Below, one piece after another: positions 1 through 34,129 of a DNA stretch of 64,000 bases. Position 1 is the first letter of the stretch, and each line of letters begins with the position of its first letter. The stretch is from Amorphochlora amoebiformis (lineage: Eukaryota > Cercozoa > Chlorarachniophyceae), in the NCBI GenBank assembly GCA_054601695.1, contig BAAHQB010000031.1, forward strand, positions 186,001-250,000. The letters are read 5' to 3'. Below the pieces are notes generated by a model. That model was given only the letters and a program-made list of their open reading frames with translations. It did not search any database and was not told the origin of the DNA. Made by a program: the position numbers and the translations under genes.

Positions 1-142
1 AAGATGATATCTTTGCGGTAATATCTAGATATCCTATTTAATATCTTAATATCTTGCGATAATATCTTGATATGTATCCTATTAATATCTTAATGTCTAA
101 GTATGTTTTTCATGTAATATCTTTATATGTTAATATGTTTCT

Positions 143-188
<46 letters not shown>

Positions 189-189
189 G

Positions 190-227
<38 letters not shown>

Positions 228-280
228 TGTATATGTATAAATAGTATATATTGGTTGGATTTTAAGGAGCATATCACAAT

Positions 281-334
<54 letters not shown>

Positions 335-341
335 TACCCAG

Positions 342-6183
<5,842 letters not shown>

Positions 6184-7071
6184 CTAGTATACCTTAAGCT
6201 TTTTAGCCGTATTTAACAGTACAGTGACCTGCATATACAACTCCCCCACAATCTGGTTGTGTCTAGCAGGCCTAAGCATCACCTCCAACTCACGCAGCGC
6301 TTCTACCCTACCTCTAGGTGGGGTCCATGCTTTGAAATCCGCTAATACTGAGTCCTCAGTTTGAGATGCACCCCTCCTAGCGGTTTCGGCCTCGTTTGCA
6401 ACCATCCTGCTCCAGACTTTATGGTATTCATCACCCTGCGTGTTCCAGTTGGGGTCTAAACTGTGGGTCATGGCTAGCCCAATATCTTCCATGGACTCTT
6501 TTAGTGACTGTGTGATGGCGGTGTTGATTGTGGTTGTTGCGTAGACCCTAATCAATGAGTACAATTGTAGAGCTGTGTCAACGTCTAACTCGTCTGCAAG
6601 TAGACACAAGGCACCATCACACCGAGACAGGCTAACTGCCATCAAAATCAAGACTGCCAACTCAGCTAGCAATAGTACTACACCAGCGATCCGCACGAAT
6701 CTTGCGTCCTCGTAAGACTGTGTTCCAAATGGTGCCCTCCAAATATGGTAGAACGTTACGTAGCGAAATCGTGACGTTGCCACACCCAAAATCCAAAGCA
6801 AGGTCACTAATGCGATAGAGAGCCCGCGGTCGCGTGAAAGTGCGGTTATAAAGTACAAAATAGCTGCTGCCCAGTCCGCACTTTCCAACACAACTACATT
6901 CCAGGACAAGTTGCTATGGTACACAGCAAGGTAATGTAGTTTGTCAGCAGTCAGTTTGGCTAAGTGAGCTAGCCTTTTTGGGACATAGGTTTCTAATAGT
7001 GTATTAACATCGTTATAGAATTTGACAATCTCATCAGTCCTCGCCCTTACCCTCTTTGCGCGCTTAGACAT
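6184..7071 (-). CDS. Hypothetical membrane protein with three predicted TM helices, intronless
   Basis: This is a 295-residue single-exon frame. The start is the first ATG (7071); an upstream in-frame GTG is not expected to serve as a start in a eukaryote. The N-terminus is basic (MSKRAKRVRAR) and is followed by an amphipathic helix. Hydrophobic stretches lie at about residues 62-79, 84-100 and 126-148. The remaining 140 or so residues are soluble and mostly helical, with a PPRGR turn near 252. I do not recognise the family. The frame ends AAG GTA TAC TAG. Because AAG|GTATAC resembles a splice donor, the last residues could be intron and the gene could continue to lower coordinates. The gene has no microsatellite introns, unlike most neighbours, and lies between two direct repeats, so transfer or retro-insertion is possible but unproven. 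Confidence 0.6.
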   Translation of the reverse strand: MSKRAKRVRARTDEIVKFYNDVNTLLETYVPKRLAHLAKLTADKLHYLAVYHSNLSWNVVVLESADWAAAILYFITALSRDRGLSIALVTLLWILGVATSRFRYVTFYHIWRAPFGTQSYEDARFVRIAGVVLLLAELAVLILMAVSLSRCDGALCLLADELDVDTALQLYSLIRVYATTTINTAITQSLKESMEDIGLAMTHSLDPNWNTQGDEYHKVWSRMVANEAETARRGASQTEDSVLADFKAWTPPRGRVEALRELEVMLRPARHNQIVGELYMQVTVLLNTAKKLKVY

Positions 7072-7547
7072 TTTCCCCACAGGTGTTTAAAAAAGGTGTG
7101 GGATCATACAGGAATTCTGCGGAACTAATATTGTGTTCGAATGAATCCGAATGAATTGCGAATGGAATCTGAATGGAGTCTGGCGCACGCCGTAGAACGG
7201 CAAATAATAATGCGCGTGGCGTGTTGCCGAATAACTATCTATAGCTACCGAATAATTATCTCCCTAATACTATGCGCCAGGCTCCTACAACAGATTCGTG
7301 TCCTGGACCCCAGTCGGATGTTGGCTCCTTCCAATGCAACATTGTGCCGTCTCACGCGTGCTTGTTCGGCTCCGGATGATCAATCCCAGTGCCTGCACTT
7401 CGCGGAGGTTTCGCATATCGCCTATCGGCCCGATCGCCTAGCTTAGGATGTGTGAGCTGTGCCTGAGCTTGTAACTTATGTATACCGTCATTGCCAGTGA
7501 CTGACCCATTGTCGACAAGACGTTTATGTTTGCAAGCACATATTAAT

Positions 7548-7640
<93 letters not shown>

Positions 7641-7672
7641 GTATACTATGATATGAATGCATATGTACGGTA

Positions 7673-7722
<50 letters not shown>

Positions 7723-7753
7723 TAATATATACATATATATATATATATACATA

Positions 7754-7786
<33 letters not shown>

Positions 7787-8474
7787 TGCATACACTGTCT
7801 ACATACATATATACTATTTATGCATTCATGTCGGCGCTAACCATACTTGGATTTACTTTTACAACGACAATTACTAGAATTAGTACAATATACTAGATAT
7901 AACTCAGTGAGATACGTCAAGTACGTCTAGAGATAAACTGAGCGTAGGCCTATTCGGATGGGATATATATAAGACTAAGTCACATTACTCTGCACTCATT
8001 GAATTCTAGAATTAAAGCCTATCGAAAGAGGCAACTCTAGAACTTCGTACTCATCTAGCTCATACTACTTGTCTGAATAATCGATATAGTGCTGTATATT
8101 GAGTTTTCTGTTCTTAGTAATACTGTCTATAATTATATTTGTGTTTTTGTATATACTCAGATACTAGATTACGAGTATCATATGGTTTCAACTTTCAAGG
8201 CGTATAGCATATATATGTATATTCATATATACACATATGTCATATATAATGCACACACACATTTTATTTTATATTATATATATATATATATATATATATC
8301 TAGATATATATCCTATATAATAAATATACAAATATATATATCTAGATATATATCATATAAAGTATATATATTTATATATATATAATATATCTATACTATA
8401 TATATATATATATATACTAGATATACAGTTGTTATGTACATCTTCATAAAAATGCAAAGCATGATATTTAAATG

Positions 8475-8539
<65 letters not shown>

Positions 8540-8542
8540 ATA

Positions 8543-8608
<66 letters not shown>

Positions 8609-8828
8609 CCATATATATATATTATATATATATATATATATATTTTATACATATGTTTATACATATAGACATCCACTCATGATTATAGAAGATTTCTCTG
8701 AGACTAGGACAGACACACGTAATAATTTAATTTTAAGTTATGTTTATGACGGTTTCTTTCTAGGGTTGCGGAGACGGATCTGGGTCACGAACACTCCCAG
8801 ATGCTCGTGATGTATTACCTCGGTGCAG
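7072..8828. other. Intergenic region with (TA)n and a direct-repeat copy
   Basis: Positions 7072-7450 are ordinary sequence, probably 5' flank of the gene at 6184-7071. A 101-codon plus-strand frame there (7141-7446) shows no protein-like features. (TA)n fills 7545-7790 and 8276-8650. Positions 7800-8110 carry the right copy of the direct repeat. Positions 8690-8828 are the 3' flank of the next minus-strand gene. Confidence 0.5.
7901..7985. repeat. Direct repeat, right copy
   Basis: Partner of 5875-5966, about 2.0 kb away in the same orientation. Similarity stops abruptly after GACTAAGTCACAT on the right side of both copies. Confidence 0.85.
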
Positions 8829-10559
8829 TTATATCTCATCAGAATCGATAACCACGTTGTAGCCTTGTACAGTTTTGATCATCATCTCGTACGGCGTTGT
8901 GACCTTTCCATCCATGAACTGTTTCAGGATGTCACTACTGAAACCCGACACCAAGCTGCATCCTACGGCATCCCTATCCACAGGGAATGATTGCTTGGTG
9001 GCGCGCAGGTTCCAGAACACGATCTGCGGGATCGTGTAGCCCTTAGACTCATATTTGTCCTTGGCCTTCTGGTACAGGGTCTTGTAGCTACAGCCTACGG
9101 CAGAGTTGAACTGCATATCAGAGAAGATGAAGATAGTCTTAGGGAGCGCGGCATTTGGTAAGTTGTTCTTCACCGCTGTGGCTAAAATTAGGTCAAAGAC
9201 TCCCCCCATATTCGTCGAACCTCCCCATTCCATCCTCATTACAGATTTAACCATCTCGTCAAGAGAACCGTCGACGGGGACCTGGTGCCATGAAGGATTT
9301 TGGTGGAATGTGATGAGACGCCCTCTAAAGGGCTTGTCCGCCAGCTGGGCTACCAGGATCCCCATGGCAATTGCGACCTGCATGGGTAGCCCCTGCATCG
9401 AACCCGAAACATCGCAGACAGCCATCGAGTCCCGAAGGCAACCCTTTTCCTTGAGTCCTTTGACGATCGCGCTCCATTGAGCCTCAATCGTCGCAGCGTC
9501 AGAACCACCCTTCGGCATTGCACAGTTTTCACATGACCCCTTCTTGTTAGTGGGGCACAATATGCAACACCATGGTGATTGCAAGTGCATAGAGGGTATC
9601 ATGAAGTATTTGACAAGCTCGTGGACTTCGACACCCTGGGACTTAATCTGTTTCTTGCCTGATTTTACGTCCCCCAAGAATTTTTGGTATCGCGCTTCGG
9701 TGTGCTTGGCGAAAGCCCCTTTGTACAGCTTCAGGGCGCGTGAAGGGACTTTGTCAAACTGGATCAGGTCCCAACGACGGGCCGTCATATCTGCCTCGAC
9801 AATTCCAAGGTGTTTCCTAAGGCGTGAAAGGAGCTTGCGGTACTTCTCCATCCGCTTCTTGTCCCCGGGGAAAAGCAGGACTGCCAGTCGCTTAGCAAGC
9901 TTGTTCTGGAGGTCAAACTTCCCCTTTTCACTTGGGGCCCACTTTGCAGCTAGCGAAACGGACTCCTGCGGGTTCAGCTTCTTACGCTTGCATCCGACGT
10001 TATAATCCTTCTCTTCTTTGCGTGAAACGTCACCTACCTTAGCACAAGTCGCCTTCTCGTCTTTCGACTCAGCTGACGCCGGCTCTGTCTTCTTCCTTTT
10101 GGCATTTCTCGTGGCAATTCGCGAGAGAGCCGCATCGTCCTCCTTCAACTGAGCTGCCATCAACTCCAGCTCCTTGAAATCCTTATCGCCGCCTGCTAGC
10201 TCCCTTGGGTCGTCCCGGTCCCCAATGACTGCAAGCTGCAGAAGGTCTCTGTAGCAACCTCTCTCAATAAATTGCTTCAGGTTCGCTGCGTATGTCTTAG
10301 ACTTGTGCTTGCGCAACCACGCCATCGCTTCCATGACAATATTGCGCTCTCCCTTGCCTCCTCGGCAGTCCCTTGCGTGGAGTAGGATCTTCAGTGCCAG
10401 ATGAGGATTCTCTAGCCATGCTTCCCGCAACCTCGCCCTGGCGTTCTTCCCCTCACTATTTCGAAGCAATGCAGCTGCGTAGAGGTCCAAACACGCAGAA
10501 TCTGTCGACGAGTGGGCAACAGCGCCATTTTCGGTCGTAGCCAGAGCCTTCGTGTCCAT
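8829..10559 (-). CDS. DUF2828/DUF7788-like protein with C-terminal vWA-type domain, intronless
   Basis: This is a 576-residue single-exon gene with GC content far above its surroundings. The start ATG has a purine at -3 and G at +4. Residues 20-150 form a helical region with a NPHLALKILLHARDCRGGKG motif typical of this family. A Lys-rich, probably disordered insert spans about 150-205. The vWA-like fold starts near 375: DVSGS at 383-387 (MIDAS metal site), GGSTN at 446-450, and FSDMQF at 479-484, followed by PQIVFWNL. Two Cys pairs, CCILC at 331-335 and CENC at 343-346, may bind zinc. This architecture is known from plants, fungi, protists and large DNA viruses; its biochemical role is not established. 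The lack of introns contrasts with the neighbouring genes. The functional label is family-level only. Confidence 0.85.
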   Translation of the reverse strand: MDTKALATTENGAVAHSSTDSACLDLYAAALLRNSEGKNARARLREAWLENPHLALKILLHARDCRGGKGERNIVMEAMAWLRKHKSKTYAANLKQFIERGCYRDLLQLAVIGDRDDPRELAGGDKDFKELELMAAQLKEDDAALSRIATRNAKRKKTEPASAESKDEKATCAKVGDVSRKEEKDYNVGCKRKKLNPQESVSLAAKWAPSEKGKFDLQNKLAKRLAVLLFPGDKKRMEKYRKLLSRLRKHLGIVEADMTARRWDLIQFDKVPSRALKLYKGAFAKHTEARYQKFLGDVKSGKKQIKSQGVEVHELVKYFMIPSMHLQSPWCCILCPTNKKGSCENCAMPKGGSDAATIEAQWSAIVKGLKEKGCLRDSMAVCDVSGSMQGLPMQVAIAMGILVAQLADKPFRGRLITFHQNPSWHQVPVDGSLDEMVKSVMRMEWGGSTNMGGVFDLILATAVKNNLPNAALPKTIFIFSDMQFNSAVGCSYKTLYQKAKDKYESKGYTIPQIVFWNLRATKQSFPVDRDAVGCSLVSGFSSDILKQFMDGKVTTPYEMMIKTVQGYNVVIDSDEI

Positions 10560-10756
10560 CCCTTTGATATTTGACGCGCGTTTCGGGACTTTCGCGGAAC
10601 GTTCATATCTTCTTGGGGGAAAATTCCATAAAAAAACTCATTGCGACTGTGACGTATCTACGTGACTAAAAACCGGCATCGTGACATTTCTGCGTGACTC
10701 CAACGAACACAAATCCTTCCCGGCCCCACTCTTCTGTGGAAGGCGCGGTGGACCAG

Positions 10757-11005
10757 ATGAAGGGATCCAAACACACAGACCGCGCGAAAAGATCCAGACA
10801 CGTATTGAGGATGTCTCTGACCGTCCACAGCCCACCAGAATCCTCAATTTCGAGCGAGGAAAGGCAACCGACGCGCCCCAGCCACCAGCGCTCGCCCCAA
10901 CCGTCGTTTACACCGGCGCTGCCTGCTTTCGTGCCAACGCTCCGAAGAGATGTTGCATTTTACGACATGTCGACAAGCTTGAGGATTTTCAAGAAGGTTG
11001 ACTAG
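10757..11005 (+). CDS. Possible small hypothetical protein or first exon
   Basis: An 82-codon frame starts at ATG 10757, divergent from the gene at 8829-10559 and about 200 bp from its start, so the two could share a promoter. The protein is basic and Ser/Pro-rich (TDRAKRSRH, then SPPESSISSEERQ) and ends in a more ordered DVAFYDMSTSLRIFKK. The frame stops two codons after AAG|GTTGAC, which could be a donor. A compatible exon then starts at 11070 after CCACAG. An overlapping open frame exists, and no family is recognised. This is weakly supported. Confidence 0.3.
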   Translation: MKGSKHTDRAKRSRHVLRMSLTVHSPPESSISSEERQPTRPSHQRSPQPSFTPALPAFVPTLRRDVAFYDMSTSLRIFKKVD

Positions 11006-11918
11006 GTGATTGCGCCAACAATTGGATGATTCTACCTCAATGAGTCTAATTTTTGGATTTATGCCACAGACTGGCACAGTGAGTCTACGTAAGGTCTAAC
11101 GATAAGAACTCAAGGTAGTTATGATTTGAATGAGGATAAAGTTTGCTCCAGGTGCGTCAACTCTGGTTGGAAATTGTCAATTGCTATTACTCGGGACAGT
11201 ATATCTAGTTTATAATCGTTAATTATAAAATCAATACGATTTATACTACTTATGCTGCATATCATAGTGATATGACATATTACATTTGAGTTCAATCCAG
11301 TCGGAAGAGTTGGATGTGTCAATTTGCCGTTAATATTGAGGATAAAGGCACTGATACATTGCATGAATGATGAATATACAACACGTATGCACCGTACGTT
11401 GAATACAATTAAAGAATTTTACTTTTTAACTGTAACAACTACTAGCCTCGGAACTAGTCTAGCCTCGGAACTAGTCTAGTAGTCTAGGTAGTGTAAAATT
11501 TTAAGTAATGTACTCTCGAGATCAAGCTAGCTATATAGACTCGCGAGATCTAGATCTGGAGCTAGACTACCATAACGAGTAATCTAGTAATACTATTTAA
11601 TTAGTTGTAATATAGAGAGATCAGTACTAGAGCTGTAGAGATAGTCTAGAAATGAGAATCAGTATGATAAATTAGAATTGTACTCAGTACTGAGACTGGC
11701 CAGTCTAGTGGTAGCTAGATAGATATGTAAACGTACTAGTACTATGATTGTAGTTAAATTAATTATTAAGCTCATTAATTATTCTAGTATACGTATTGTT
11801 CGATCATGCAGCGGATCCTAGGGATCTACTAGATTAGATAGAGTATATCTTACTAAAGTTTATAAATATAATATTATATATATATATATATGTGTATATG
11901 TATATATATACTCTAGAT

Positions 11919-11962
<44 letters not shown>

Positions 11963-11982
11963 CAATAAATAATATGTAAATA

Positions 11983-12031
<49 letters not shown>

Positions 12032-12136
12032 ATGATATATATATATATATATATATATGTATACGTACATAATATTATAAATGCGATTGTCCACCGAACC
12101 ATTACCTCAATCTCAAATCTTTCTAGTCATGACACT
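11006..12136. other. Intergenic, CTAG-rich, no clear gene
   Basis: Ordinary-complexity sequence up to 11865 with many CTAG and ACTAGT palindromes (11440-11840), then (TA)n to 12060. A minus-strand frame at 11119-11364 is discussed in the findings. No exon with both splice sites was identified. Confidence 0.5.
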
Positions 12137-12483
12137 TCAACCAGTACTTGCTACTCCGAACTGAATTACTAAGCTCTTACCTCCACCTTAAATAATCTAA
12201 AACTAATTTCCAACCTTAAATTTCTCTATGAGCTGCTTCTGTTCCATCTCGGTCTTCCGTAACGACTCGCAATGCTGTCGTACCCTGCACATGGCTTGGG
12301 TTAGGGTTATCGTATACATATGTGCTAGATTTCGATTTAGGCGTTCAATTGAGATAGCCAGTATGTACCTTTGGAGTTCCTGTTTTCTTAGGCGAATTTT
12401 AGTTTGGAGGTCGTTTTGGAGTCTAACCTGGATATATACATATGTACATATATATTTTATTATATATGTATATATATATTTAC

Positions 12484-12542
<59 letters not shown>

Positions 12543-12631
12543 TTATAATATGTATATGTATGTATGAATTTTATTATTACACGTCTATAAAGGAATATGC
12601 AATATACATGTTTATATGTACATATGTACGT

Positions 12632-12718
<87 letters not shown>

Positions 12719-12731
12719 CACACACACACAC

Positions 12732-12777
<46 letters not shown>

Positions 12778-12840
12778 ACCCGATTGTCCTCCTCGTTCTT
12801 ATTTCTATTCTTCTGTCCGATCGCCTGAATACATGTTACC

Positions 12841-12886
<46 letters not shown>

Positions 12887-12945
12887 ATATACATATATGT
12901 ATTTATAAGGATGTATAAAAATTGAATACATATGCACATATAACG

Positions 12946-12976
<31 letters not shown>

Positions 12977-13043
12977 GTATGTATATATACATATATGTAT
13001 TTATAAGGATGTATAAAAATTGAATACATATGCACATATAACG

Positions 13044-13090
<47 letters not shown>

Positions 13091-13121
13091 GTATATATGT
13101 GTATGTGTACGTGTGTATATG

Positions 13122-13202
<81 letters not shown>

Positions 13203-13228
13203 TATTTCACATATATTATAATTATATA

Positions 13229-13289
<61 letters not shown>

Positions 13290-13359
13290 ATGTGTATAAA
13301 TTTGTATAAAAGTACATATATGTATGTATGCATTATACGTATGCATATGTATATATATG

Positions 13360-13402
<43 letters not shown>

Positions 13403-13442
13403 CATATATGTGTGTATGTACATGTGTATATGTAATATTATG

Positions 13443-13473
<31 letters not shown>

Positions 13474-13549
13474 ACATGTATATGGTATACACATGTGTGT
13501 ATATACATTGAGATGTATGCATACATATATATATATATATATATATATA

Positions 13550-13639
<90 letters not shown>

Positions 13640-14122
13640 ATATAATATAATTATATATGGAGAGAGAGAGAGAGAGAAAGAGAACCAATAGCTTAGCTGC
13701 CTCTATTTTCATAGACACACAAACACACACACACACACACACATATATATACATATATTTATATATATATATATATATATAATATAATATAATATAATTA
13801 TATATTAGAGAGAGAGAGAGAGAGAAAGAGGACCAATAGCTTAGCTGCCTCTATTTTCATAGACTGGGCAGATGAGACCGCTATATATATATATAATATA
13901 ATATAATTATACATTAGAGAGAGAGAGAGAAAAGAACCAAAAGCTTAGCTGCCTCTATTTTCATAGACTGGGCAGATAAGACCGCCAACAGAGAATCTAC
14001 GCTCTTATGAAACGACTCGATCTCTAGTAACAAAATACATTAAATAAGCCTTATTGTAAGGATATATGTAGTAAATATGTAGATAACTGAAGAATATCCC
14101 AAGTTCTAATGCTGTCTCTTCT

Positions 14123-14172
<50 letters not shown>

Positions 14173-14562
14173 TTCTCTTTCTCTTGCTCTCTCTCTCTCT
14201 CTCTCCCTCTTCTTTCTCTCGCTCTCTTACTCTCTCTCTTGCTCTCTCTCTCTCTCTCTATTGGTGTCTCTCTCTCTCACACACACAATCTCTCTGTGTT
14301 GCTCTCTCTCCCCCTTGCGCGCTTTCTCTCCTCTCTCTCTGCTCTCTCTCCTCTCTCTCTGCGCTCTCTCATCTCTCTCTGCTCTCTCCTCTCTCTGCGC
14401 TCTCTCATCTCTCTCTGTTCTCTCTCTCTCAATATTTCTTTGACTTTGAACGAATCCAGTGCTCTCTTTCGCCAGGCTCTCAGTCTGCTTGAATAAGTCG
14501 GCCTCCAGGACTCGAATTCGGTTCATTTCGTCGAATGAGATCATCGCTTTGTCGTTATCCAT
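12137..14562 (-). CDS. IFT20: Intraflagellar transport protein IFT20
   Basis: Six minus-strand exons join in frame: 14562-14452, 14021-13938, 12824-12780, 12427-12369, 12284-12215 and 12160-12137. They encode 130 residues, close to the roughly 132 of animal IFT20. The protein is one long coiled coil. It begins [20 protein letters not shown], matching the conserved FDELNKLRVL start of IFT20, and ends with a [18 protein letters not shown] segment like the family's C-terminus. IFT20 is a subunit of the IFT-B complex, links it to the Golgi, and carries membrane cargo to the cilium. One intron is only 84 nt (12285-12368) and contains two CCCTAA-like units before its acceptor. The first intron holds the (CT)n block and the third (TA)n. 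The last exon (seven codons) is the least certain. The gene shows that the organism is ciliated. Confidence 0.85.
13660..13937 (-). repeat. IFT20: Two truncated copies of IFT20 exon 2 (3' edge)
   Basis: The plus-strand text CTTAGCTGCCTCTATTTTCA, which is the end of exon 2 on the minus strand, recurs near 13692, 13840 and in the true exon (13938-14021). Each copy is preceded by a (GA)n tract and an AATATAATATAATTATA segment. The first copy is shorter than the second, so the exon edge plus intron start was duplicated stepwise. Confidence 0.85.
14117..14430. repeat. (CT)n microsatellite in IFT20 intron 1
   Basis: A pyrimidine CT tract with TTTC, GCGC and TGC interruptions, wholly inside the first IFT20 intron. 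Confidence 0.95.
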
Positions 14563-14605
14563 ATTGCTTTTTATTCTGGAGAGAATGTACATATGTGTAT
14601 ATGTA

Positions 14606-14669
<64 letters not shown>

Positions 14670-15552
14670 TATGTAAATATATATAATATATACACCCGCC
14701 GAAAGGACAGGGTGAGCGTGAAGGCGAGAGAACACGAGAGCGTGAGAGGATGCGAGGGCAGTGTGCGAAACAGCGGAGAGAGTCAGCGGAGAGAGTCAGA
14801 AAAGAAAAAAAGCAAGAGAGTAAGAATGATAGGAAATCTTCTCTTTCTCTCATCGTACATAGAAAGAGAAAGCCAGAAAGAAAGAGAGAGGGAGAGACAC
14901 AGAACAACCAACGCGCTCACAGGGTGCAACCTTATGGACTTGATGTAAAACTTGTTTCTTCTAGTTCCAAATGATGCTTTCGCTTCTCTCAATTATCGAG
15001 GAACGAAAAGGGGGGGGGGGGGGGGGGGAGACGAAGGAGGACTCTGGAGGGAGAGGGACCCAAAAGCGAGCCCAGAGGACAGTTTCTGAAGCCCAGTGAC
15101 GTCACCCTGGTATGTCACACTCTCATTTTCCCCCGGATGTCCCACTATCCGTGAGAGGTACGCGCCATATTTGAATACACCCTTCCTTCCCCCCCTCCTA
15201 CTATTAATACCGTTGATATCAATGCCACTCTTAATTTTATCCCTCCCTCTTATCCTCTGATGCAAAGAAAATGGAAGAAAAAGGGTTGGGAATAGATTAT
15301 TTTTTGATTTTGGTATTTTTGATAGTTCTGACCCTTGTATTTCGTTCCCCCCCCCCTCTTTTCCTGAATTCAATGCTCTCCTTTGGATTTATAAGACTGA
15401 TTAATGGAACATGATAGGAGGAAAAAGAAGTCAAATATTACGGTTTAGAGCAGGATACGGGGTCAAATAGGAGAAAAGAATGACTTGATTTCATTTTTTT
15501 TTTATTTTCGCGGGGGGCCCTGGGGGACCACTGGGGGGTGTTTCATTGGATA

Positions 15553-15609
<57 letters not shown>

Positions 15610-15611
15610 AT

Positions 15612-15664
<53 letters not shown>

Positions 15665-15688
15665 GGTATACATACAGAATGTGCAGAG
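14563..15688. promoter_or_regulatory. Shared upstream region between divergent genes, with a CRE-like palindrome
   Basis: This 1.1 kb segment separates the start of IFT20 (minus) from the start of the 88-residue gene (plus). It contains a perfect TGACGTCA at 15097-15104 inside a longer near-palindrome, the core bound by CREB/ATF-type bZIP factors. A short G-run at 15010-15028 and (TA)n at 15555-15660 also lie here. No open frame in it has convincing exon borders. Bidirectional promoter function is inferred from geometry only. Confidence 0.4.
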
Positions 15689-17888
<2,200 letters not shown>

Positions 17889-17931
17889 GAGAGAGAGAGA
17901 GTATATATGCGAGAGACATAGAATAAGAGAG

Positions 17932-17964
<33 letters not shown>

Positions 17965-17980
<16 letters not shown>

Positions 17981-18054
17981 GTATATTATGAACAAATCTA
18001 GTTGAGAGAGAGAGAGAGAGTATATATGCGAGAGCCATAGAATAAGGGAGAATA

Positions 18055-18101
<47 letters not shown>

Positions 18102-18166
18102 TATTATGAATAAATCTAGTTGGGAGATAGAGAGAGTATATATGCGAGAGACACAGAATAAAAGAG

Positions 18167-18218
<52 letters not shown>

Positions 18219-18290
18219 TATTATGAATAAATCCAGTTGAGAGATAGAGAGAGTATATATGCGAGAGACACAGAATAAAAGAGAATAAGA
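17965..18290 (+). repeat. Three extra copies of the last exon of the 88-residue gene
   Basis: TATAG|TATATTATGAAYAAATC recurs near 17981, 18097 and 18215 after the exon at 17865. Each copy is followed by a GAGAGAG tract, a TATATGCGAGAG stretch and (TA)n. All keep the acceptor and the stop codon. Confidence 0.85.
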
Positions 18291-18299
18291 GGAGAAAAA

Positions 18300-18319
18300 A
18301 AAATCTCAGAGAAGAGGGC

Positions 18320-18358
<39 letters not shown>

Positions 18359-18375
18359 CCAGACAGACAGAGAGC

Positions 18376-18414
<39 letters not shown>

Positions 18415-18774
18415 TGAGAGAGATAGATAGAGAGAGAGAGAGAGAGAGATAGATAGATAGAGAGAGAGACTGACAGAGAGATAGAGATAGAGAGAGAGAG
18501 AGAGTGAAAAGAGAGAATAGGAGAGAGGAAATAGAGGGCAAAAGAGTACAGAGAGAGAGAGAGAGCGCGCTCTCACATTCTCTCTCTCTATATATACCTC
18601 TCTCTCTATACCTCTCTCTCTCTATCTCTCTCTCCCCCTCTCTCTCTATCTCTCTCTCCCCTCTCTCTCTCTATCTCTCTCTAAGAGAGAGAGGACATTG
18701 AGAGCAAGAGAGTAAACAGAGAGGGTGCGAGAGGGAATAAGAACCAAAAGAGAGATAGGGAGAGAGCATTAGAA

Positions 18775-18861
<87 letters not shown>

Positions 18862-18971
18862 AAAAAAGAGAGAGAAAGAGAGAGACAGTGAGAAAGAGAG
18901 AGAGAGAGTGAGAAGGAAAAGGGAAGAGAAAGAGATAGAGCGGAGAAGGGTTCTGTAAGATAGTTAAAGAG

Positions 18972-19008
<37 letters not shown>

Positions 19009-19020
19009 GAGGTTATAGAC
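18300..19020. repeat. (GA)n and (CT)n blocks
   Basis: Purine GA tracts with short AAAAA and GATAGATA interruptions, and a short inverted (CT)n section at 18578-18680. Nothing else is seen between the 88-residue gene and the PDZ gene. Confidence 0.95.
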
Positions 19021-19035
19021 AGGGACACAGGGAAA

Positions 19036-34129
<15,094 letters not shown>

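Noticed and set aside
7141-7446. 101-codon plus-strand frame upstream of the membrane-protein gene
   Set aside because: No protein-like features, and it lies in the likely 5' flank of the minus-strand gene.
9106-10005. Plus-strand frames of 124 and 153 codons inside the DUF2828-like gene
   Set aside because: They are antisense shadows of the 576-residue gene.
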